From Azoarcus sp. L1K30 (GTDB lineage Bacteria; Pseudomonadota; Gammaproteobacteria; Burkholderiales; Rhodocyclaceae): a DNA stretch of 64,000 bases. The notes beneath the pieces are model-generated. The model ran no database searches and was not told where the DNA came from. It saw only the letters and a program-made list of their open reading frames with translations. Position numbers and translations under genes: made by a program. Location: positions 1,702,081-1,766,080 of the forward strand of contig NZ_JAGRRD010000001.1 in assembly GCF_018122735.1 (NCBI RefSeq). The letters are read 5' to 3'. Positions 61,778 through 64,000 of the stretch are shown here, in pieces. How positions within the stretch are numbered: the stretch's first letter is position 1; every line of letters begins with the position of its first letter.

Positions 61778-62209
61778 ATGGAAAATATTGGACGCGTGGC
61801 GACCTGGCTCGAACTGGCGATCGCACCTGAATGGCGACGTGAGGCAATGCGCATTTGCGTGCACCCCGTCGGTCCGGAAGACGACCAGTGCTTTGCGGTT
61901 TCAATGGATGGGCGCAGATTGTGTGCCAGCGACGGCAAGCTGACGACCTTCCGCGGGCGCCGGGCAGTCGAGCGCTTCCTGAGCATGGTGCATATCGATG
62001 ACTTCGACATTTGCGCCCCCGACCCGACGATCCGGACATTCCCCCGCGGGCATTTCTGCCTGTGCCTGAATCGGCAGAACTGCCTGAGCCCTTGTGAGGA
62101 GCATTGTGAGGAAGACGGGCAAGCTCCCGCGTCATGCAAGCGCGGCCAGTTCGAGTGGCATCAGGTTGCTCCGCGTGGCGCTGACATGTTCACCGCGCGA
62201 CGCATCTGA
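61778..62209 (+). CDS. orphan cysteine-rich small protein
   Basis: 143-aa protein that I do not recognise. The N-terminal 80 residues (MENIGRVATWLELAIAPEWR, FAVSMDGRRLCASDGKLTTF, GRRAVERFLSMVHIDDFDIC) look globular. The C-terminal part has a tight cysteine cluster: C-x-C-x5-C-x3-C-x3-C, then a further Cys nine residues later, with a neighbouring His (GHFCLCLNRQNCLSPCEEHC). This could bind zinc or an iron-sulfur cluster. ATG 61778 is chosen because GGAGGAG lies 8 bases upstream; ATG 61748 is in frame but lacks such a site. Convergent with the M42 peptidase gene. Confidence 0.6.
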   Translation: MENIGRVATWLELAIAPEWRREAMRICVHPVGPEDDQCFAVSMDGRRLCASDGKLTTFRGRRAVERFLSMVHIDDFDICAPDPTIRTFPRGHFCLCLNRQNCLSPCEEHCEEDGQAPASCKRGQFEWHQVAPRGADMFTARRI

Positions 62210-62295
62210 CTGACCCGGCCACCCGATCAATCCAGCCGGTTGCAACCCGGCCGTTTACACCAACATACCGGCCCCATCATCAATCGCCCTCGCGC

Positions 62296-63501
62296 TCACA
62301 AACGCTCTGAGGGCGTATCCGAACACGTCCCTTCGAGAAACTCTTCAGGTGTCGGCAAGGGCGACGACGGATAGACCATGTCCTGCGGCCGCAACTGCTC
62401 GGTAAAGCCCTCCAGCGACCCCATCGAGTGACTGTCGCGACGTGCTACCGGTTCGCTGGTCATGTAGGCAATCACCAACTGGGTAAGCGCCTCGAGCGCA
62501 TCGCGATGGGTGCGCTCCTGTCCATGCGAGGCGTCCGCGCCGAAACCGATGAGCGCGGTCCGGATATCGTTGCCGGCCTCCACGGCCGCAGCCGAATCGG
62601 ACCGATAGTAGCGAAAGACATCCCGACGGTGCGCAATGCCATGCTCCTTGGCGAGACTGATCAGTTTGTGCGTCAGGTGGTAGTCGAACGGGCCCGACAT
62701 GTCCTGCATGCATATGGTGGCAGCATGTTCCGACGTGTTCTGTCCAGGCGCCGCGATGGCGATATCAAGGCTGAGCATTTCCGCAATCTCGCCATGCAGC
62801 GCTGCGGACGCCCCGGAACCTACCTCTTCGGTGATCGTGAGCAGCGGATAGACGTCGACGGGCAACTGCAGGCGATGATCGCGGACGGCCTTGCACGCGG
62901 TGAGCAGTGCTGCCACCGCAGCCTTGTCGTCGAGATAGCGCGAATTGATATAGCCGTTGGGTAGCAGTTCGGGCTCGGGATCGAAGGCGATCCAGTCGCC
63001 GACATTGATGCCCGCCTGCTCCAGCCCCGCACGGTCGGTCACCGGCAGGTCAACCCTGACCTCGACATGCTCCCACCCGACCGGCTGGGAGTCGATTTCG
63101 CCACCAAAGGCATGGCCGGAGGTCTTCAGGGGCAGGCAGGTTCCGCGCACGTTTCCGTCATCGGTATAGATGGTCAGCCGCGAGCCCTCGGAAAAGCGTG
63201 AAGACCAGTGTCCGATCGGCGTGATTTCCAGCCGGCCATTGGCTTTGAGACTGCGTACCATGCCACCGAGGGTGTCCAGATGCGCCACGATGGCGCGCGC
63301 CGGTTGCGCCTCGCGGCCGCGCAAGGTGGCTCGGATTGCGCCACGGCGGGTGAGCTCGTAGGGAATGTCGAGTGCTTCGAGGCGACTGGCGGCGTAACGC
63401 ACCACCGCATCCGTCAACCCGACCGGACTGGGAATCGCCAGCAGTTGCAGCATGGTTTCCTCGAGATAGTCGTAGTCGATCTTCGGCATCTTCTTTTTCA
63501 T
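62296..63501 (-). CDS. osmoprotectant NAGGN system M42 family peptidase
   Basis: 401-aa dinuclear metallopeptidase-like protein. AIVAHLDTLGGMVRSL (first metal His), YLDDKAAVAALLTACKA (bridging Asp) and LTITEEVGSGASAAL (catalytic/metal Glu pair) are the M42 motifs. The N-terminus MKKKMPKIDYDYLEETMLQL followed by IPSPVGLTDAVV is typical of the peptidase found with N-acetylglutaminylglutamine amide synthesis genes. Its precise role in that pathway is unknown. The ATG overlaps the stop of the upstream synthetase gene. Confidence 0.9.
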   Translation of the reverse strand: MKKKMPKIDYDYLEETMLQLLAIPSPVGLTDAVVRYAASRLEALDIPYELTRRGAIRATLRGREAQPARAIVAHLDTLGGMVRSLKANGRLEITPIGHWSSRFSEGSRLTIYTDDGNVRGTCLPLKTSGHAFGGEIDSQPVGWEHVEVRVDLPVTDRAGLEQAGINVGDWIAFDPEPELLPNGYINSRYLDDKAAVAALLTACKAVRDHRLQLPVDVYPLLTITEEVGSGASAALHGEIAEMLSLDIAIAAPGQNTSEHAATICMQDMSGPFDYHLTHKLISLAKEHGIAHRRDVFRYYRSDSAAAVEAGNDIRTALIGFGADASHGQERTHRDALEALTQLVIAYMTSEPVARRDSHSMGSLEGFTEQLRPQDMVYPSSPLPTPEEFLEGTCSDTPSERL

Positions 63502-64000
63502 GCTTGAGGGTCTCCTGAAATCGCACGACTGCGCGGGAACAACATGTCCACGAAACGCTCGGCCGTTGGTTGCGGCTCATGGTTTGCCAGCCCCGGGCGT
63601 TCGTTCGCTTCGATGATCACGTAATCCGGCCCATCCACCACCGGCACCAGGAAATCGAGCCCGGTCACCGGGATGTCCAGCACGCGGGCGGCCTTTTCCG
63701 CCGATGCGCGCAGGGTCGGATGCAACTCAGCCGTGACGTCGTGAATGGTGCCGCCGGTATGCAGATTGGCGGTATTGCGCACCCGCAGCCGAGTGTCCGC
63801 AGGCAGCACGGAATCGAGCGTCCACCCCTGTGTGCGCACACAGCGCCCGGTTTCATCATCAATGGGAATGCGCGACTCGCCGCCGGTGGCCGCAGCGCGG
63901 CGGCGGCTCTGTTTTTCGATCAACGCACGCACCGTACTCACACCGTCGCCGACCACGACCGGCGGCCGACGCACGGCAGCGGCAACAACGCGAAAGTCGA
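63498..64000 (-). CDS. N-acetylglutaminylglutamine synthetase, ATP-grasp (partial, runs off right edge)
   Basis: C-terminal part (about 167 residues) of an ATP-grasp ligase; the frame is open to the window edge. DFRVVAAAVRRPPVVVGDG, NTANLHTGGTIHDVTAELHP and DFLVPVVDGPDYVIIEANER are the ATP-grasp core and metal-binding Asn/Glu segment of the enzyme that builds the dipeptide osmolyte N-acetylglutaminylglutamine amide with an asparagine-synthase-like partner. Its stop overlaps the M42 peptidase start, as in known NAGGN operons. The N-terminus and the partner gene lie beyond base 64000. Confidence 0.87.
   Translation of the reverse strand, partial: DFRVVAAAVRRPPVVVGDGVSTVRALIEKQSRRRAAATGGESRIPIDDETGRCVRTQGWTLDSVLPADTRLRVRNTANLHTGGTIHDVTAELHPTLRASAEKAARVLDIPVTGLDFLVPVVDGPDYVIIEANERPGLANHEPQPTAERFVDMLFPRSRAISGDPQA

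Noticed and set aside
1-64000. CRISPR arrays, rRNA or tRNA genes, insertion sequences
   Set aside because: No regular direct repeats with spacers, no cloverleaf or rRNA-like sequence and no transposase motif were recognised by eye on either strand.

Overview
The window looks like a piece of chromosome from a GC-rich betaproteobacterium. A Rhodocyclales-type organism (Azoarcus/Thauera/Aromatoleum/Denitromonas relatives) is the best guess, from gene content: RlmJ, CcoG, NsrR, the N-acetylglutaminylglutamine amide osmolyte genes, a DctBD-linked TAXI-TRAP transporter and many two-component genes. That assignment is inference; no rRNA or marker gene lies in the window. No tRNA, rRNA, IS element, prophage or CRISPR array was seen.

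Layout. 1-4610: housekeeping genes (phosphate permease cut by the left edge, MazG-like pyrophosphohydrolase overlapping rlmJ, FAD oxidoreductase). About 4770-28900: a large surface-glycan island, visibly more AT-rich than its flanks in its right half. It has a GT4-GT2 fusion glycosyltransferase with a DUF2304 protein; a leftward block of eleven genes (glycosyltransferases, three methyltransferases, a sulfotransferase and a KpsMT/Wzm-Wzt-type ABC exporter); a rightward block acyl carrier protein - FkbH-like - MaoC/SDR fusion - MBOAT - SGNH protein - acyltransferase 3; then a GT2 enzyme and a TMTC-like GT-C/TPR membrane protein. The block at 17844-24192 resembles the D-alanylation (Dlt) logic (carrier protein, MBOAT, SGNH protein), with an FkbH-type loader in place of DltA. 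It is the best candidate here for an undescribed system.

28900-33850: a GH19-type lysozyme/chitinase with a peptidoglycan-binding domain, a large membrane protein of unknown function and a TonB-dependent receptor. 33979-40620: a leftward operon for a TAXI-type TRAP transporter (binding protein, fused permease, DUF1850) that ends in its own DctB/DctD two-component genes; a good sigma-54 promoter precedes the binding-protein gene. 40961-44219: LhgO-like oxidoreductase, cobalamin adenosyltransferase, and a tandem HD-GYP protein whose first HD-GYP unit is degenerate.

44567-52957: a NarX/NarL-like sensor-regulator pair followed by a co-directional set of two isochorismatase-fold hydrolases, a monooxygenase-domain membrane protein, a YtcJ-like amidohydrolase with a Cys/His-rich tail, DoxX and DUF1275 proteins, probably a catabolic or detoxification unit controlled by that pair. 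53248-55691: speD-speE and a RES/Xre toxin-antitoxin pair. 55759-61526: acpH, a YjdF-like protein, ccoG divergent from nsrR with a near-consensus NsrR box between them, an HPP-CBS protein and a DUF808 protein. 61778-64000: an orphan Cys-rich protein, then the NAGGN osmolyte genes, cut by the right edge.
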